Positions 6,272 through 7,134 of a stretch of 7,134 nt of DNA are shown here, piece after piece. Each line of letters opens with the position of its first letter. Within the stretch, counting starts at the first letter, position 1. A program made the position numbers and the translations under genes. The stretch spans positions 1 through 7,134 of the forward strand of contig JAMOUL010000258.1 of the NCBI GenBank assembly GCA_027062035.1, in the 5' to 3' direction. Below the pieces are notes generated by a model that saw only the letters and a program-made list of their open reading frames with translations, made no database searches and was not told the DNA's origin. The DNA is from Candidatus Aminicenantota bacterium (GTDB lineage: Bacteria; Acidobacteriota; Aminicenantia; S016-38).

Positions 6272-7134
6272 AGGGGCTTTTATAAGGCGATTGCATTAAT
6301 AGTTATTACCCTTTTCATCTCTGGTGGGGAAAAGAAGGAAAAAAAATATAGGGTTGTGGTTGAAGGGGAAGCCCTTAAAGCCAGGTATGCGGAATCAACC
6401 AAGACGGTAACGGTTTTGACCTCTGAGGATCTTAAAGGTCTTCCCTTTGATTCACTTTCTCAACTCCTTTCTTCCCTCTCCTTTTTAACTGTTCTGCGAA
6501 GGGGCCCTGAGAGCTTTGATGTGGGAATAAGGGGTAGTTCTCCTAAAAGGGTATTGATCCTTATCAATGGACTCAGGCTCAATGACCCTCAGACAGAGCA
6601 CTTCAACATGGAAATTCCCCTTTCCTTACGAGATATAGAAAGGATAGAAATAATAAAGGGGGGAACCTCCACCTTCTATGGAAGCGGTGCCTTTGCAGGG
6701 GCAATAAACATTGTTGTTAAGGGAAAAAGAAGGGGCCACATAAATCTGACAGGGGGAGAAAAGGGGTTTTTCTCAGCTGATTTTATGGGAGGGATGGGAG
6801 CATTTTCCCTCAGTTTCTCTTCCAGAAGGAGCGATGGATATTATCCGGGACGGGAGTTTGACATCAAAACGATAAATATGGGGTTTTCAGAGGGAGGAAT
6901 ATCTGTTTTTGGGGGGCTAAGCTGGAAAAAGCTGGGAGAAAAGGGTTTTTATGCTCCTTTTCCCTCATATGAGGAAGTGGGAAGTTTTCTCCTGACAGGA
7001 AAATACAACCATGGAGGGCTGGAATTCTCCTTCCTCTCCAGGGGACTTAATGACCATTTTATTCTGGATAGAACCCGTCCTGAATGGTACGAGAACTTTC
7101 ATAATAATTACCTGAACACTGTAAGGACAAGTTA
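6269..7134 (+). CDS. TonB-dependent receptor with BtuB-like plug (partial, runs off right edge)
   Basis: 288 complete codons are visible; the gene continues past the right edge. The N-terminus (MRGFYK, then a hydrophobic run to about residue 18) is a signal sequence with no clear AxA site and no lipobox cysteine. YRVVVEGEA (27-35) is a TonB-box-like segment. The plug domain (about 43-151) has DVGIRGS (84-90), VLILINGLRLND (95-106), LRDIERIEIIKGG (120-132), YGSGAFAGAINIVV (137-150): the classic pattern of BtuB-type and related receptors. Barrel strands follow, with SDGYYPGREFD (188-198), GFYAPFPSYEE (226-236) and a DHFILDR..PEWYENFH block (262-278), which look like a recurring family of BtuB-like receptors. 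No carboxypeptidase-regulatory domain is present, unlike the upstream receptor. Codon use is ordinary, with many ATA and TTT codons. The substrate could be a corrinoid, but iron chelates, other metals or other ligands remain possible. Confidence 0.9.
   Translation, partial: MRGFYKAIALIVITLFISGGEKKEKKYRVVVEGEALKARYAESTKTVTVLTSEDLKGLPFDSLSQLLSSLSFLTVLRRGPESFDVGIRGSSPKRVLILINGLRLNDPQTEHFNMEIPLSLRDIERIEIIKGGTSTFYGSGAFAGAINIVVKGKRRGHINLTGGEKGFFSADFMGGMGAFSLSFSSRRSDGYYPGREFDIKTINMGFSEGGISVFGGLSWKKLGEKGFYAPFPSYEEVGSFLLTGKYNHGGLEFSFLSRGLNDHFILDRTRPEWYENFHNNYLNTVRTS

Overview
The window looks like chromosomal DNA of a Gram-negative (diderm) bacterium: two of its four genes encode outer-membrane TonB-dependent receptors. 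The large receptor has the carboxypeptidase-regulatory N-terminal domain and Oar-like plug that are heavily expanded in Acidobacteriota. Arginine is written mostly as AGG/AGA, and ATA is a common isoleucine codon in the less biased genes. This codon pattern is frequent in thermophiles. An acidobacterial (perhaps Aminicenantes-like) or similar source is my inference from protein style, not a database result.

Left half (1-3064, minus strand): a two-gene, translationally coupled methionine-synthesis unit. The first gene (3064 to 689) is a complete cobalamin-dependent methionine synthase of the short type: homocysteine, folate, cap and B12 domains, with no C-terminal S-adenosylmethionine reactivation domain. 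Its TGA stop overlaps tandem ATGs that start a second homocysteine S-methyltransferase-domain protein. That protein runs off the left edge at residue 229. Its N-terminus resembles bifunctional homocysteine S-methyltransferase/methylenetetrahydrofolate reductase proteins, but the reductase half would lie outside the window.

Middle (3065-3243): a 179-bp divergent intergenic region. It holds a plausible sigma70-type promoter for the rightward gene, a small inverted repeat over its -35 element, and a possible leaderless start for metH.

Right half (3244-7134, plus strand): a 958-residue Oar-like TonB-dependent receptor with strongly biased codons, a strong Shine-Dalgarno site and a very stable intrinsic terminator. 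It is followed by a separately promoted, right-truncated second TonB-dependent receptor with a BtuB-like plug. The second receptor may import a corrinoid, which would fit the B12-dependent methionine synthase nearby; this link is a hypothesis. I found no mobile elements, CRISPR arrays, tRNA or rRNA genes, and no clear riboswitch. Most of the window is recognisable housekeeping and outer-membrane biology rather than a clearly new system.
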